From Roseateles depolymerans (GTDB taxonomy: Bacteria; Pseudomonadota; Gammaproteobacteria; Burkholderiales; Burkholderiaceae_C), in assembly GCA_003241055.1 (NCBI GenBank), contig QFOD01000002.1, forward strand, positions 124,001 to 188,000: DNA of 64,000 bases, in the 5' to 3' direction. Below, piece after piece: positions 44,271-53,456 of the stretch. How positions within the stretch are numbered: position 1 is the first letter of the stretch; every line of letters starts with the position of its first letter. The notes beneath the pieces were generated by a model. That model was not told the DNA's origin and did not search any database. It saw only the letters and a list, made by a program, of their open reading frames with translations. A program made the translations under genes and the position numbers.

Positions 44271-45671
44271 ATGCCGAGCGTGCCTGTCCTTCAGAAACAA
44301 CTCCAGCAACTGCAGTCCACGCTGAAATCTGCCGAAGCCTTCGCCGCCAGGCACCCGCGCGCACTCACCGCCTCGGTCGTCGGCGCGCTGAGCTGCTTCG
44401 CCGTCACCGCCTTCGGCATTGCGCCGCTGGCTCCGGATGCCGCCGAGCTGCCCAAGCGCGTGCTGGTCGAGACGCTGCCGGCCACCGACATCTCGGCCCA
44501 GCTCGACGAACTCGCCAGCCACGCCATCGCGCTGAGCCGCTCGGAGCAGACCCGCTCCAGCGACACGCCCGACAGCCTGCTCAAGCGCGCCGGCGCCTTC
44601 GACCCGGCCGCCGCCGCCTTCCTGCGCAGCGATGCCCAGGCGCGCCGCATCCTGCAGGGCCGGGCCGGCAAGCTGGTGCAGATCACGGCCGACTCCGAAG
44701 GTCAGGTGCTGAAGATCATCGCCCGCTTCCCGGCCGAGAAGCCCGAGCAGCAGGGCACCCATTTCACGCGCCTGAGCGTCGAGCGCACTGCTGGCGGCGG
44801 CTTCCAGGCCCGCACCGAGACCGCGCCGCTGCAAAGCCAGGTCGTGCTGGGCAGCGGCACCATTCGCAGCTCGCTGTTCGCCGCGACCGACGACGCCAAC
44901 ATTCCCGACGCCATCGCCTCGCAGATGGCCGACATGTTCTCCGGCGACATCGATTTCCACCGCGAACTGCGCAAGGGCGACCGCTTCTCCATCGTCTACG
45001 AGGTGCTGACCGCCGATGGCGAGACCGTGACCTGGGACAGCACCGGCCGCGTGCTGGCGGGCGAGTTCACCAACAACGGCAAGACCTACTCGTCCGTCTG
45101 GTTCAAGGACAACGCGACCGGCAAGGCCAGCTACTTCGGCCTGGACGGCCAGAGCAAGCGCCGAGCCTTTCTGGCCAGCCCGATGGAGTTCTCGCGCATC
45201 ACCTCGGGTTTCGCGATGCGCTTCCACCCCATCCTGCAGACCTGGCGCCAGCACAACGGTGTGGACTACGGCGCGCCCACGGGCACGCCGGTGCGTAGCG
45301 TCGGCGAAGGCACGGTCGAGACGGCCGGCTGGCAGAACGGCTTCGGCAACATGGTCCAGATCCGCCATGCTGGCGGCCGTACCACCGTCTACGCCCACCT
45401 GAGCAAGATCGACGTGAAAAAGGGCCAGCGCATCGAGCAGGGCCAGAAGCTCGGCGCCGTGGGCATGACGGGCTGGGCCACCGGCCCGCACCTGCACTTC
45501 GAGTTCCGGGTGAACGGCAAGCAGGTCGACCCGCGCGCCATTGCCAAGGCCTCCGAAGCCATCACGCTGCCCAACTACGCCCGCGGCCAGTTCCAGCAGG
45601 TGGTCGCCAGCATGAAGACGCAGCTGTCGGTGGCCGAAACCATCGCCGACGGCACCTCCGCCGCCCACTGA
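44271..45671 (+). CDS. M23-family murein endopeptidase (MepM-like)
   Basis: Cell-wall hydrolase cutting peptide cross-links in peptidoglycan. The 466-residue product has an N-terminal membrane anchor (about residues 33-53) and a periplasmic region with an OapA/LysM-like part (about 130-200). The LytM/M23 domain (about 315-420) has the zinc ligands H-N-G-V-D-Y-G and H-L-H-F-E. ATG 44271 is preceded by CCCCGGAAAG and is the usual start; the frame is open to 44157. It is divergent from tyrS and 7 bases before anmK, an arrangement typical of betaproteobacteria. Confidence 0.92.
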   Translation: MPSVPVLQKQLQQLQSTLKSAEAFAARHPRALTASVVGALSCFAVTAFGIAPLAPDAAELPKRVLVETLPATDISAQLDELASHAIALSRSEQTRSSDTPDSLLKRAGAFDPAAAAFLRSDAQARRILQGRAGKLVQITADSEGQVLKIIARFPAEKPEQQGTHFTRLSVERTAGGGFQARTETAPLQSQVVLGSGTIRSSLFAATDDANIPDAIASQMADMFSGDIDFHRELRKGDRFSIVYEVLTADGETVTWDSTGRVLAGEFTNNGKTYSSVWFKDNATGKASYFGLDGQSKRRAFLASPMEFSRITSGFAMRFHPILQTWRQHNGVDYGAPTGTPVRSVGEGTVETAGWQNGFGNMVQIRHAGGRTTVYAHLSKIDVKKGQRIEQGQKLGAVGMTGWATGPHLHFEFRVNGKQVDPRAIAKASEAITLPNYARGQFQQVVASMKTQLSVAETIADGTSAAH

Positions 45672-45678
45672 GCCGGCC

Positions 45679-46770
45679 ATGGCGGGGCTCTACATCGGCC
45701 TGATGTCGGGCACCTCGCTCGACGGCGTCGACGCCGTGCTGTTCGACAGCTGCACGCTCACCGTTGGCGGCCACGTGCATCAGCCCTTCCCGGATGCGCT
45801 GCGGGATGAGCTGCTGGCGCTCAACGCCCCTGGCCCCAACGAACTGCATCGCGCCGCACTCGCCGCCAACGCCGTGGCGCGCAGCTATGCGGACGTCGCC
45901 GCCCAGTTGCTCGAAACCCTGGGGCTACCCCGGGAGCAGATACAGGCGTTGGGTGCGCACGGACAGACGGTGCGCCACCAGCCCGGCATGCCCGACGGCT
46001 ACACGCTGCAGCTGCTGAACGGCGCCCTGCTGGCCGAACAGAGCCGCATCGCCGTGGTGTGCGACCTGCGCAGCCGCGACGTCGCCGCTGGCGGCCAGGG
46101 CGCGCCACTGGTGCCCGCCTTCCACCGCGCGGTGTTCGGCCGCGCTGGCGAGGATGTGGCAGCCCTGAACCTGGGCGGCATCGCCAACCTCAGCCTGCTG
46201 TTTGCCGACGGCCGCACCGGCGGCTTCGACTGCGGGCCGGCCAACTGCCTGATGGATGGCTGGATCGCCCGCGAGCGCGGCCAGGCCTTCGATGCCGACG
46301 GCGCCTGGGCAGCCACGGGCCGGGTCTTGCCCGCGCTGCTGGAGCGGCTGCTGGCCGAGCCCTTCTTTGCGCTGCCGCCACCCAAGAGCACCGGGCGCGA
46401 CCTCTTCCACCAGGATTGGCTGCAGGCCCGGCTTGACGGCAACGAGCCGCCGGCCGACGTGCAGGCCACGCTGCTGGAGCTGACCGCGCGCAGCTGCGCG
46501 GACGCGCTGCAGGCCAGCCAGCCCGAGGCCTCGGCGCTGATCGCCTGCGGCGGCGGCGCACGCAACGGCCGCCTCATGCGGCGCCTGGCCGAACTGCTGC
46601 CTGGCGTGCGGGTGGACAGCAGCGCCGAGCACGGCCTACCGGTGGACCAGGTGGAGGCGGCCGCCTTTGCGTGGCTGGCCATGCGCTTCACGGAGCGCCA
46701 GCCCGGCAACCTGCCAGCCGTCACAGGCGCGGCCGGGCCACGCATCCTGGGCGCGCTGCATCCCGCCTGA
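45679..46770 (+). CDS. anmK: Anhydro-N-acetylmuramic acid kinase
   Basis: AnmK phosphorylates and opens anhydro-MurNAc in cell-wall recycling. The 363-residue product begins with G-L-M-S-G-T-S-L-D-G-V-D-A-V, the family signature, and has H-G-Q-T-V-R-H-Q-P, the nucleotide loop N-L-G-G-I-A-N and D-C-G-P-A-N, and C-G-G-G-A-R-N-G. It starts 7 bases after the endopeptidase gene, so cutting and recycling of peptidoglycan are probably co-expressed. Confidence 0.96.
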   Translation: MAGLYIGLMSGTSLDGVDAVLFDSCTLTVGGHVHQPFPDALRDELLALNAPGPNELHRAALAANAVARSYADVAAQLLETLGLPREQIQALGAHGQTVRHQPGMPDGYTLQLLNGALLAEQSRIAVVCDLRSRDVAAGGQGAPLVPAFHRAVFGRAGEDVAALNLGGIANLSLLFADGRTGGFDCGPANCLMDGWIARERGQAFDADGAWAATGRVLPALLERLLAEPFFALPPPKSTGRDLFHQDWLQARLDGNEPPADVQATLLELTARSCADALQASQPEASALIACGGGARNGRLMRRLAELLPGVRVDSSAEHGLPVDQVEAAAFAWLAMRFTERQPGNLPAVTGAAGPRILGALHPA

Positions 46771-46797
46771 TCGCCCGCCAGACCGACGGACGAACCG

Positions 46798-48249
46798 TCA
46801 ACCGTGGTCGGGCAGATCGGCCTTGCCCTTGCTCTCGGCAGCCAACTGGCTCTCCGTGGCAGACAGCTGCCAGAAGATGCCGGCCGAAGCCACCGTGATC
46901 AGCCCCATGCAAACGAACGTGGCATGGAAAGCCTTGAGCGTTTCAGCCACCGCTTCGGCGCCGACGAAGTAGTCCCGGAAGGCAGCCAGTACCGCCCCGG
47001 CTGCCGCCACGCCCATACCCATGGCCAGCATCTGCACCATGGACAAGAGGCTGTTGCCGCTGCTGGCCATGGCCGGGCCGAGGTCCTTGAGCGTCAGCGT
47101 GTTCATCGCGGTGAACTGCATGGAATTCACCGCGCCGAAAGCCGCCAGCTGCACGATCCGCCAGGCCAGCGGCTGCTCGGGCGTCGCCCAGACGAAGCTG
47201 GCCATGCTCAGCCCCACCAGCAGCGTGTTGACCACCAGCACGCGCCGGTAGCCCCAGCGCGTGATCAACGGTGTCGTCAGCGGCTTCATCAGCATGCTGG
47301 CGATCGCCACGGGCAGCATCGCCAGGCCCGCCTGGGCCGGCGAATAGCCCAGGGTCACCTGCAGCAGCAGCGGAATCAGGAAGGGCATGCAGGAACTGCC
47401 CAACCTCGAGAACAGATTGCCCAGCAGCCCGATGCGCAGTGCGCCCACGTGGAAGAGCTGGGGAGAAAACAAAGGGTCCGGCCGGCGCGCCGCATGCAAC
47501 CAGTAGGCCGCCAGGCTGGCCAGGCCAAAGATCATCAGCACCAGCACCGAGGCCTGGCGCAGCCCCAGGCTGGCCAGGCCGTCGAGCGCCAGAGACAGCG
47601 CCACCATGCCGAAGGCCAGCAGGCCATAGCCGGCAAAGTCGAAGCGCCCCGGCTGTGGCAAGGCCTGACCCCGCATGTAGCGCAGCGTGGCCACGCAGCC
47701 CAGCAGGCCCACCGGTACGTTGATCAGGAAGATCCAGTGCCACGACCAGGTCTCCGACAGCCAGCCTCCCAGCGTCGGGCCGATCAGCGGGCCGATCAGC
47801 CCCGGAATGGTCACGAAGCTCATCGCCTGCAGGAAGCGCTCGCGCGGAAAGGCCCTCAGCACGGCCAGCCGCCCCACGGGCAGCAGCAATGCGCCACCCA
47901 TGCCCTGCACCACGCGCGCCACCACCAGCATGCTCAGGCTGGCCGACACCGCGCACAGCACCGACCCGGCCACGAACAGCAGGATGGCGGCCACATAGAC
48001 CCGCCGCGTGCCGAAGCGATCCGCCATCCAGCCCGACGCCGGGATCAGCATGGCCATGGTCAGCGAGTAGGCGACGATGACCGACTGCATACGCAGCGGG
48101 CTCTCGCCCAGGCTCTGCGCCATTGCCGGCAGCGCCGTGTTGACGATGGTGGCATCCAGCGTCTGCATGAAGAAACCCACGGCCACCAGCCACAGCAGGA
48201 TGCGCAGGGAGGATTCCGGCACGGCCGGAGCGGAGACAGGCACGGTCAT
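46798..48249 (-). CDS. mdtD: MFS drug-efflux transporter (DHA2 family, MdtD-like)
   Basis: Inner-membrane proton-driven exporter. The 483-residue product has about 14 membrane helices, the DHA2 motif L-D-A-T-I-V-N-T-A-L-P in helix 1, motif A D-R-F-G-T-R-R and motif C-like G-P-L-I-G-P-T-L-G-G-W-L. It resembles MdtD. Convergent with anmK; drug specificity cannot be predicted. Confidence 0.88.
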   Translation of the reverse strand: MTVPVSAPAVPESSLRILLWLVAVGFFMQTLDATIVNTALPAMAQSLGESPLRMQSVIVAYSLTMAMLIPASGWMADRFGTRRVYVAAILLFVAGSVLCAVSASLSMLVVARVVQGMGGALLLPVGRLAVLRAFPRERFLQAMSFVTIPGLIGPLIGPTLGGWLSETWSWHWIFLINVPVGLLGCVATLRYMRGQALPQPGRFDFAGYGLLAFGMVALSLALDGLASLGLRQASVLVLMIFGLASLAAYWLHAARRPDPLFSPQLFHVGALRIGLLGNLFSRLGSSCMPFLIPLLLQVTLGYSPAQAGLAMLPVAIASMLMKPLTTPLITRWGYRRVLVVNTLLVGLSMASFVWATPEQPLAWRIVQLAAFGAVNSMQFTAMNTLTLKDLGPAMASSGNSLLSMVQMLAMGMGVAAAGAVLAAFRDYFVGAEAVAETLKAFHATFVCMGLITVASAGIFWQLSATESQLAAESKGKADLPDHG

Positions 48250-48276
48250 GGGCAGAGATCAGCAGTCGTTCAGGCA

Positions 48277-48301
48277 GCAAAAAGCCGCCCTCGGGCGGCT
48301 T
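48277..48301 (-). terminator. Intrinsic terminator for erpA
   Basis: AAGCCGCCC (48282-48290) and GGGCGGCTT (48293-48301) form the stem; on the minus strand TTTTTGC follows. It lies 26 bases past the erpA stop. Confidence 0.8.
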
Positions 48302-48326
48302 GATGCGCAGGCCTTGCGGGCAAGGC

Positions 48327-48692
48327 TCAGACAGAGAAGCTGGAACCGCAGCCGCAGGTGGTGGTGGCGTTCGGGTTCTTGATCACGAACTGCGCGCCCT
48401 GCAGATCTTCCTTGTAGTCGATCTCGGCGCCCATCAGGTACTGCAGGCTCATGGAGTCGATCAGCAGCGTCACGCCGTTCTTCTGCATCTGCGTGTCGTC
48501 CTCGTTCACCGCCTCGTCGAAGGTGAAGCCGTACTGGAAGCCGGAGCAGCCACCGCCCTGCACGAACACGCGCAGCTTCAGGTCGGGGTTGCCTTCCTCG
48601 GCGACCAGGTCACGCACCTTGTCGGCGGCGCTGTCGGTGAAGACCAGGGGCGCGGGAATGTCGGTGACGGGGGTATCAAGCACAGCGCTCAT
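48327..48692 (-). CDS. erpA: Iron-sulfur cluster insertion protein ErpA
   Basis: A-type carrier that hands [4Fe-4S] clusters to target enzymes. The 121-residue product has the three conserved cysteines in G-G-G-C-S-G-F and T-T-C-G-C-G-S-S-F. ATG 48692 is the family start; the longer frame to 48737 adds an arginine/serine-rich tail. It lies downstream of rpsI-rplM but has its own terminator, and a terminator also separates it from rpsI. Confidence 0.95.
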   Translation of the reverse strand: MSAVLDTPVTDIPAPLVFTDSAADKVRDLVAEEGNPDLKLRVFVQGGGCSGFQYGFTFDEAVNEDDTQMQKNGVTLLIDSMSLQYLMGAEIDYKEDLQGAQFVIKNPNATTTCGCGSSFSV

Positions 48693-48780
48693 GCGGGGGC
48701 TCCACGGAATCAGTGAATGGCTGGATTGTCTGCGCAAACGGACAACACCAATCCAACCAGGGGCTTAGGCCTGAGGCCCA

Positions 48781-48811
48781 AAAAGAACAAAGGCCGCACA
48801 AGGCGGCCTTT
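48781..48811 (-). terminator. Intrinsic terminator for rplM-rpsI
   Basis: AAAGGCCGC (48789-48797) and GCGGCCTTT (48803-48811) form a 9-base stem with loop ACAAG; on the minus strand it is followed by GTTCTTTTT. It begins 23 bases past the rpsI stop. Confidence 0.8.
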
Positions 48812-48833
48812 GTCGAAGGGGGCAAAGCGCCGA

Positions 48834-49226
48834 TTAACGCTTGCTGAACTGCTTGCGGCGACGGGCGCCGTGCAGACCGACCTTCTTACGCTCGACTTCA
48901 CGCGCGTCACGCGTGACGAAGCCGGCGCGGCTCAGTTCGGGCTTCAGCGTCGCGTCGTAGTCGATCAGCGCGCGGGTGATGCCCAGGCGCAGCGCGCCGG
49001 CCTGGCCGGACTCGCCACCACCATGCACGTTCACCTTGATGTCGAAGGCTTCACCATTGTTCGTCAGCAGCAGGGGCTGCTTGGCGATCATGATGGAAGT
49101 CTGACGACCGAAGTAGACGTCGATGGCCTTGCCGTTGACGATGATCTGGCCCGTGCCCTTCTTGATGAAGACGCGAGCGACCGACGACTTGCGGCGGCCA
49201 GTACCGTAATTCCAGTTTCCGATCAT
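48834..49226 (-). CDS. rpsI: Small-subunit ribosomal protein S9
   Basis: Ribosomal protein uS9. The 130-residue product begins M-I-G-N-W-N-Y-G-T-G-R-R-K-S-S-V-A-R and ends with the conserved basic tail R-R-K-Q-F-S-K-R, which contacts P-site tRNA. It lies 9 bases downstream of rplM, the usual two-gene operon. Confidence 0.98.
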   Translation of the reverse strand: MIGNWNYGTGRRKSSVARVFIKKGTGQIIVNGKAIDVYFGRQTSIMIAKQPLLLTNNGEAFDIKVNVHGGGESGQAGALRLGITRALIDYDATLKPELSRAGFVTRDAREVERKKVGLHGARRRKQFSKR

Positions 49227-49235
49227 GGCCGTTCC

Positions 49236-49664
49236 TTAGATTTCCAGAGCCTTGGGCTGCTGGGCGGTGTGCGGGTGCGTCGGGCCGGCATAGACCTTCA
49301 GCTTCTTGACCATGGCGTAACCCAGCGGGCCCTTGGGCAGCATGCCCTTGACGGCCTTCTCCAGCGCGCGGCCGGGGTGCTTGGCTTGCATGTCCTTGAA
49401 CTTCGTGGCGTAGATGCCGCCAGGGAAGCCCGAGTGACGGTAGTACACCTTGTCGGTGGCCTTGTTGCCGGTGACACGGAGCTTGTCGGCGTTGACGATG
49501 ACGATGAAATCACCGGTGTCGACGTGAGGCGTGTAGATGGCCTTGTGCTTGCCGCGCAAACGGAGTGCCACTTCGCTGGCAACACGTCCGAGCACCTTGT
49601 CGGTGGCGTCAATCACAAACCACTCGTGCGTCACCTCGGCCGGCTTGGCGCTGAAGGTCTTCAT
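49236..49664 (-). CDS. rplM: Large-subunit ribosomal protein L13
   Basis: Ribosomal protein uL13. The 142-residue product begins M-K-T-F-S-A-K and contains V-D-A-T-D-K-V-L-G-R-V-A-like I-D-A-T-D-K, G-D-F-I-V-I-V-N-A and M-L-P-K-G-P-L-G, ending with the Y-A-G-P-T-H-P-H-T-A-Q-Q-P motif. First gene of the rplM-rpsI operon; in E. coli this operon is autoregulated through its leader. Confidence 0.98.
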   Translation of the reverse strand: MKTFSAKPAEVTHEWFVIDATDKVLGRVASEVALRLRGKHKAIYTPHVDTGDFIVIVNADKLRVTGNKATDKVYYRHSGFPGGIYATKFKDMQAKHPGRALEKAVKGMLPKGPLGYAMVKKLKVYAGPTHPHTAQQPKALEI

Positions 49665-49787
49665 GAGTTGCTTTCAATCAAACCGGCCCGTCGAATCCTG
49701 AAAAGACCCGCGGCACCGGCAGTGGAATGGCTGAAAATATCGCTGACCTCGGTGCCGCATCTGGTGTGCAGCCTCTCGGCAGGCGCT

Positions 49788-49813
49788 CTTTTCCGCAGCC
49801 AAAGTCGGAAAAG
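49788..49813. promoter_or_regulatory. Perfect 8-base inverted repeat upstream of rplM
   Basis: CTTTTCCG (49788-49795), spacer CAGCCAAAGT and CGGAAAAG (49806-49813) lie 124 bases upstream of the rplM start, in the 220-base region before the divergent acetyltransferase gene. It could be a hairpin in the rplM leader or an operator. No other structure was recognised in this region. Confidence 0.35.
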
Positions 49814-49884
49814 CCCGCGAGTGTACCAGCCCGATCACCGAATTGAAAAGCCCAGGCCCACCGCCGCCCCAACCAGGCCCCGTC

Positions 49885-50712
49885 ATGCCCGACCGCAAGA
49901 CCGCTAGCCCTCCGCCGCCTGAGGCCGCCGCCCAGGCATGGGACGAGCTGGCCGGCTTTGGCCCGGATCCGCTCGCCCCCAGCGCACCACCGCCGCCGGC
50001 GGCGGCCGTGGAGCACGACGAAGCCCGCGCGCCGGCGCCCGCCGAAACCGGCGCGCGCGCCGCGCTGAAGCGCCTGGCCGGCTGGGTCCCGATCCGCTCG
50101 CTGGGCCGTCGCCACCGCCACCGCATCCTGGATCACTTGCTCGGCCTGTCGGCGCGGGATCGCTACCTGCGCTTTGGCTACCCGGCCTCCGACGAGCAGG
50201 TGCGCAACTATGTGCAGGGCATCAGCTTCGAGCGCGACGAGGTGCTGGGCGTCTTCAACCGGCGGCTGCAGCTGATTGCGCTGGCCCACCTGGCCTACGA
50301 GGCCATTCCCGCCCGCGGCAGCCGCGATGCGATGGCCGAGTTCGGGGTCTCCGTCCAGCCCGGCGCCCGCGGCCGCGGCCTGGGGCGCCGCCTGTTCGAC
50401 GCCGCCGCACTGCACGCACGCAACCGCGGGGTCGACACCATGTTCATCCACGCGCTCAGCGAGAACCGCCCCATGCTGGCCATCGCTGCAGGCGCAGGCG
50501 CCACGGTGGAGCGCGATGGCGGCGAGTCGGAAGCCTGGCTGCGCCTGCCGCCCGAGACCGTCAGCTCCCAGGTCGAGCAGGTGCTGGAACGCCACCTGGG
50601 CGAGATCGATTTCCAGTTCAAGCGCCACGCTCAGGCGCTGAGCCAGTTCGTCGACGGCGTCGCGGAAATCAAGTCGCGCTTCGACGCCTCGGGCCGCGCC
50701 GCCAAGGAATAA
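49885..50712 (+). CDS. GNAT-family N-acetyltransferase
   Basis: The 275-residue product has a proline/alanine-rich N-terminal part (about 1-70) and a GNAT domain (about 95-235) with A-H-L-A-Y-E, the acetyl-CoA loop V-Q-P-G-A-R-G-R-G-L-G-R-R-L-F and H-A-L-S-E-N-R-P-M. ATG 49885 is preferred over the TTG at 49843. Divergent from rplM. Substrate unknown. Confidence 0.85.
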   Translation: MPDRKTASPPPPEAAAQAWDELAGFGPDPLAPSAPPPPAAAVEHDEARAPAPAETGARAALKRLAGWVPIRSLGRRHRHRILDHLLGLSARDRYLRFGYPASDEQVRNYVQGISFERDEVLGVFNRRLQLIALAHLAYEAIPARGSRDAMAEFGVSVQPGARGRGLGRRLFDAAALHARNRGVDTMFIHALSENRPMLAIAAGAGATVERDGGESEAWLRLPPETVSSQVEQVLERHLGEIDFQFKRHAQALSQFVDGVAEIKSRFDASGRAAKE

Positions 50713-50847
50713 GTCACGCCATCGGCCCGCTCGCCCCCGTGATCGGAGGGAATCGGGACTAGCGAGGGGGGACGCAGGCGGGGCTTGCGCTACATTGCCC
50801 GCGATCACGCCGAGAGGTTCGGCGTCGCCGCCGACATCGACGAGGAC

Positions 50848-51705
50848 ATGCCGTACGCCACCTACTGGATTGCTGCGCTGGCCGTTTGCGTGCTGGGCCT
50901 GGCCATTGGCCTGGTCTGGGCGCTGCGTCGTCCGGCGTCGCCCAGCAAGGGGCTGCCCGCGGAGTGGGCGCTGACCGCCCGGCCGGTCTTCACCAGCGAC
51001 GAGCGCCGGGTCTTCCGCCTGCTGCGCGAGGCGCTGCCGCACCACGTGGTGCTCTCCAAGCTGCCACTGGTGCGCTTCTGCCAGCCCACCGAGGCCAAGG
51101 AGGTGCGCTACTGGTTCGAGCTGCTGGGCTCCTCGCATGTGACCTTCGCCGTCTGCAGCCCGAATGGGCGCGTGCTGGCCGCCATCGATCTCGAAGGCGA
51201 GCGCGGCGTGACCGCCCGCAGCCTGGAGATCAAGCAGGCCGTGCTGAGCGCCTGCCGGGTGCGCTACCTGCGCTGCTCGATGGACCATCTGCCCAGCGTG
51301 GCCGAGCTGCAGCTGCTGGTGCCCCAGGGCAGCCACTCGCGCGGCCCGCAGCCGGCGCCGGCCGTCGCACCGCCCAGCCGACGCCGCGTGGCGGCCAGTC
51401 ACGAGGACGATTTCAACAGCGACTGGGGCCAGTTCACCCAGCCGCTGCCGCTGTGGCGCGACTCCGGCCTGTTCACGCCCGAGGCCGCCCCCGAGCCGCA
51501 CCGGCCGCTGTTCGACGACACGCCCGAACAGCGCCGCCGCCATGCCCCCCCGGCCCGCCAGCACCGCATGGCCGAGCCCCAGCGCTATGCGCCGGCCCGC
51601 CCGCTGCCGGTGCTGGACGAGTCGGTGGACGACGCCGCCATGGATGACATCGTCGGCGTCGTCGTCGATGCCCCGCGCTACGCGAATCACCGCCCGCGCC
51701 GCTGA
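50848..51705 (+). CDS. Membrane-anchored DUF2726 protein
   Basis: The 285-residue product has one N-terminal membrane helix (about residues 6-26) and a DUF2726-like domain (about 45-160: A-R-P-V-F-T-S-D-E-R-R-V-F-R-L-L, Y-W-F-E-L-L-G, L-A-A-I-D-L-E-G-E). Its C-terminal half is low in structure and rich in P, R and A. DUF2726 is distantly related to nuclease-like folds, but no function is established. ATG 50848 follows GAGGA at three bases; the upstream TTG at 50785 is less likely. It lies 27 bases before srkA. Confidence 0.75.
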   Translation: MPYATYWIAALAVCVLGLAIGLVWALRRPASPSKGLPAEWALTARPVFTSDERRVFRLLREALPHHVVLSKLPLVRFCQPTEAKEVRYWFELLGSSHVTFAVCSPNGRVLAAIDLEGERGVTARSLEIKQAVLSACRVRYLRCSMDHLPSVAELQLLVPQGSHSRGPQPAPAVAPPSRRRVAASHEDDFNSDWGQFTQPLPLWRDSGLFTPEAAPEPHRPLFDDTPEQRRRHAPPARQHRMAEPQRYAPARPLPVLDESVDDAAMDDIVGVVVDAPRYANHRPRR

Positions 51706-51732
51706 GCCCCGCATTGCCGCGACACTCGCGGC

Positions 51733-52785
51733 ATGCAAGCCACTCCCGATCTCAGCTTCGGCGACCTGACGCCGGAATTCATGCTCGACGCGCTGGACGC
51801 CACCGGCCTGCGCGCCGACGGCCGCCTGCTGCAGCTCAACTCCTTCGAGAACCGCGTGCTGCAGGTGCATCTGGAGGACGGCCGTGTGGCCGTGGCCAAG
51901 TTCTATCGGCCGGGCCGCTGGAGTGACGCGCAGATCCTGGAGGAGCACGCCTTCGCCACCGAGCTGGCCGCCGCCGAGGTGCCGGTGGCTGCGCCGTGGA
52001 TGCTGGCCAACGGCAGCACGCTGTTCCACCACCAGGGCCAGCGCCTGGCCGTCACCCCGCGCCAGGGCGGGCGCGGCCCGGAGCTGGAAGACCCCGAGGT
52101 GCTGCGCTGGATAGGCCGGCTGCTGGCGCGCCTGCATGCGGTCGGACGCCAGCGCCCCTTCGAGCACCGGCTGAACTGGGCCAGCGCCGCGCCGGCCCGG
52201 GCCGCGCGCGACTGGCTGATGCAGCACGACGCGCTGCCGCCCGAGGTGGCGCCGCTGTGGGACGACGCGGCACAACGCTGCCTGGACGCCATCCAGGCCG
52301 CCTTCGATGCCCTGCCCGATCTGCAGCTCACCCGCCTGCACGGCGACTGCCATCCCGGCAACATCCTGTGGACGCCCACCCGCGGCCCGCACTTCGTCGA
52401 TCTGGACGATGCCGTCACCGGCCCCGCCGTGCAGGACCTGTGGATGCTGCTGCCCAGCGCCCAGGAAGAGCCCGATGCCGCACGCCGCCAGCTGCTGGCG
52501 CTGCTGGACGGCTACGAGCAGATGGCCGAGTTCGACGACCGCGAGCTGCGCCTGATCGAACCGCTGCGCACGCTGCGCATGATCCACTACAGCGCCTGGC
52601 TGGCCCGCCGCTGGGGTGACCCGGCCTTCCCGCTGGCCTTCCCGTGGTTCGGCACGCCCAACTACTGGCACGACCAGGTGGTCAAGCTGCGCGAACAGCT
52701 GGAGGCCATGAAGCCGCGCGACAGCTCGCCCGTGCGGGCCGCCGACGAGGACTTCGTCGATTTCGACGGCGACGGCTTCGCCTGA
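51733..52785 (+). CDS. srkA: Stress response kinase A (YihE/RdoA family)
   Basis: SrkA is a cytoplasmic serine/threonine kinase of the aminoglycoside-phosphotransferase fold, linked to protection from stress-induced death in E. coli. The 350-residue product has N-R-V-L-Q-V near the nucleotide-binding loop, the catalytic H-G-D-C-H-P-G-N-I-L-W and the metal-binding D-L-D-D-A, then W-M-L-L. Its length (about 330-350) matches the family. Convergent with the acetyltransferase gene, 10 bases between stops. Confidence 0.92.
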   Translation: MQATPDLSFGDLTPEFMLDALDATGLRADGRLLQLNSFENRVLQVHLEDGRVAVAKFYRPGRWSDAQILEEHAFATELAAAEVPVAAPWMLANGSTLFHHQGQRLAVTPRQGGRGPELEDPEVLRWIGRLLARLHAVGRQRPFEHRLNWASAAPARAARDWLMQHDALPPEVAPLWDDAAQRCLDAIQAAFDALPDLQLTRLHGDCHPGNILWTPTRGPHFVDLDDAVTGPAVQDLWMLLPSAQEEPDAARRQLLALLDGYEQMAEFDDRELRLIEPLRTLRMIHYSAWLARRWGDPAFPLAFPWFGTPNYWHDQVVKLREQLEAMKPRDSSPVRAADEDFVDFDGDGFA

Positions 52786-52795
52786 GTCGGCCGGG

Positions 52796-53281
52796 TCAGG
52801 CGCCCGGGATCCGCAGCGGCTTGGCCATGTTCAGGCCCGTGATGCCATAACCCAGCGAACGGTAGAGCGCCTGGGCACTGGTGTTGAATCCGAACACGTG
52901 CAGCGCCATGCGCACGCCGCCGGCAGCCAGCACCTCGGCCTCGGCCAGCTGCATGGCCGCGCGGGCATGGCCACGGCCGCGAAAGGCCGACCCGACGCGC
53001 AGGTTGTAGACATACCCCACCCGCTCGGCCCCCGCCTGCTGCAGCGCCAGCCACAGCACCCCCACGCACTGGCCGCTGGCCTTTTCAAGAATCTCGTAGA
53101 GCCTATGCCCCGGGGTCGCCACGCCCTGCGGAAGCAGCCGCGCGAACTCCGCCCGCGCCTGCTGCAGGGCGCCGGCCTCGGGCCAGCGCCCGGCGAGCAC
53201 GTTGTCGTCCGCGTAGGCCTGCTGGCTCTCCTCGGCAAACGCTGCGAAACGCTCGGCCGGCATGGGGCGGAGCGCCGTCAT
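52796..53281 (-). CDS. GNAT-family N-acetyltransferase
   Basis: The 161-residue product has the GNAT fold with acetyl-CoA loop V-G-S-A-F-R-G-R-G-H-A-R-A-A, followed by H-V-F-G-F-N-T-S-A-Q-A-L-Y-R-S-L-G-Y-G. The last motif is typical of N-terminal/peptide acetyltransferases of the RimI-like branch. Substrate unknown. It lies divergent from imuA with a 217-base gap that holds the LexA site. Confidence 0.88.
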   Translation of the reverse strand: MTALRPMPAERFAAFAEESQQAYADDNVLAGRWPEAGALQQARAEFARLLPQGVATPGHRLYEILEKASGQCVGVLWLALQQAGAERVGYVYNLRVGSAFRGRGHARAAMQLAEAEVLAAGGVRMALHVFGFNTSAQALYRSLGYGITGLNMAKPLRIPGA

Positions 53282-53456
53282 GGAGTCAGGCCACGCCCGC
53301 AGGCAGCAAACGACAGGCCGGGTGCGATGAACAACATGGGCAAGCAGAAGACAACGATGTCAGCGCCCATTTTGCAGGACATGGAGCACCCGCCCGACGA
53401 CGGGTTTGCCCGGCCTTGCTGACGCCCGCAAGCCTGGGGGTGGCTTGCCACCATGG

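Noticed and set aside
49678..52671. Antisense frame of 997 codons opposite the acetyltransferase, DUF2726 and srkA genes
   Set aside because: It spans three genes and two intergenic regions with clear domains on the plus strand, and its own composition is low-complexity.
53329..53424. A 31-codon reading frame between the acetyltransferase gene and imuA
   Set aside because: No ribosome binding site, no recognisable feature and no context; such short frames are expected by chance.
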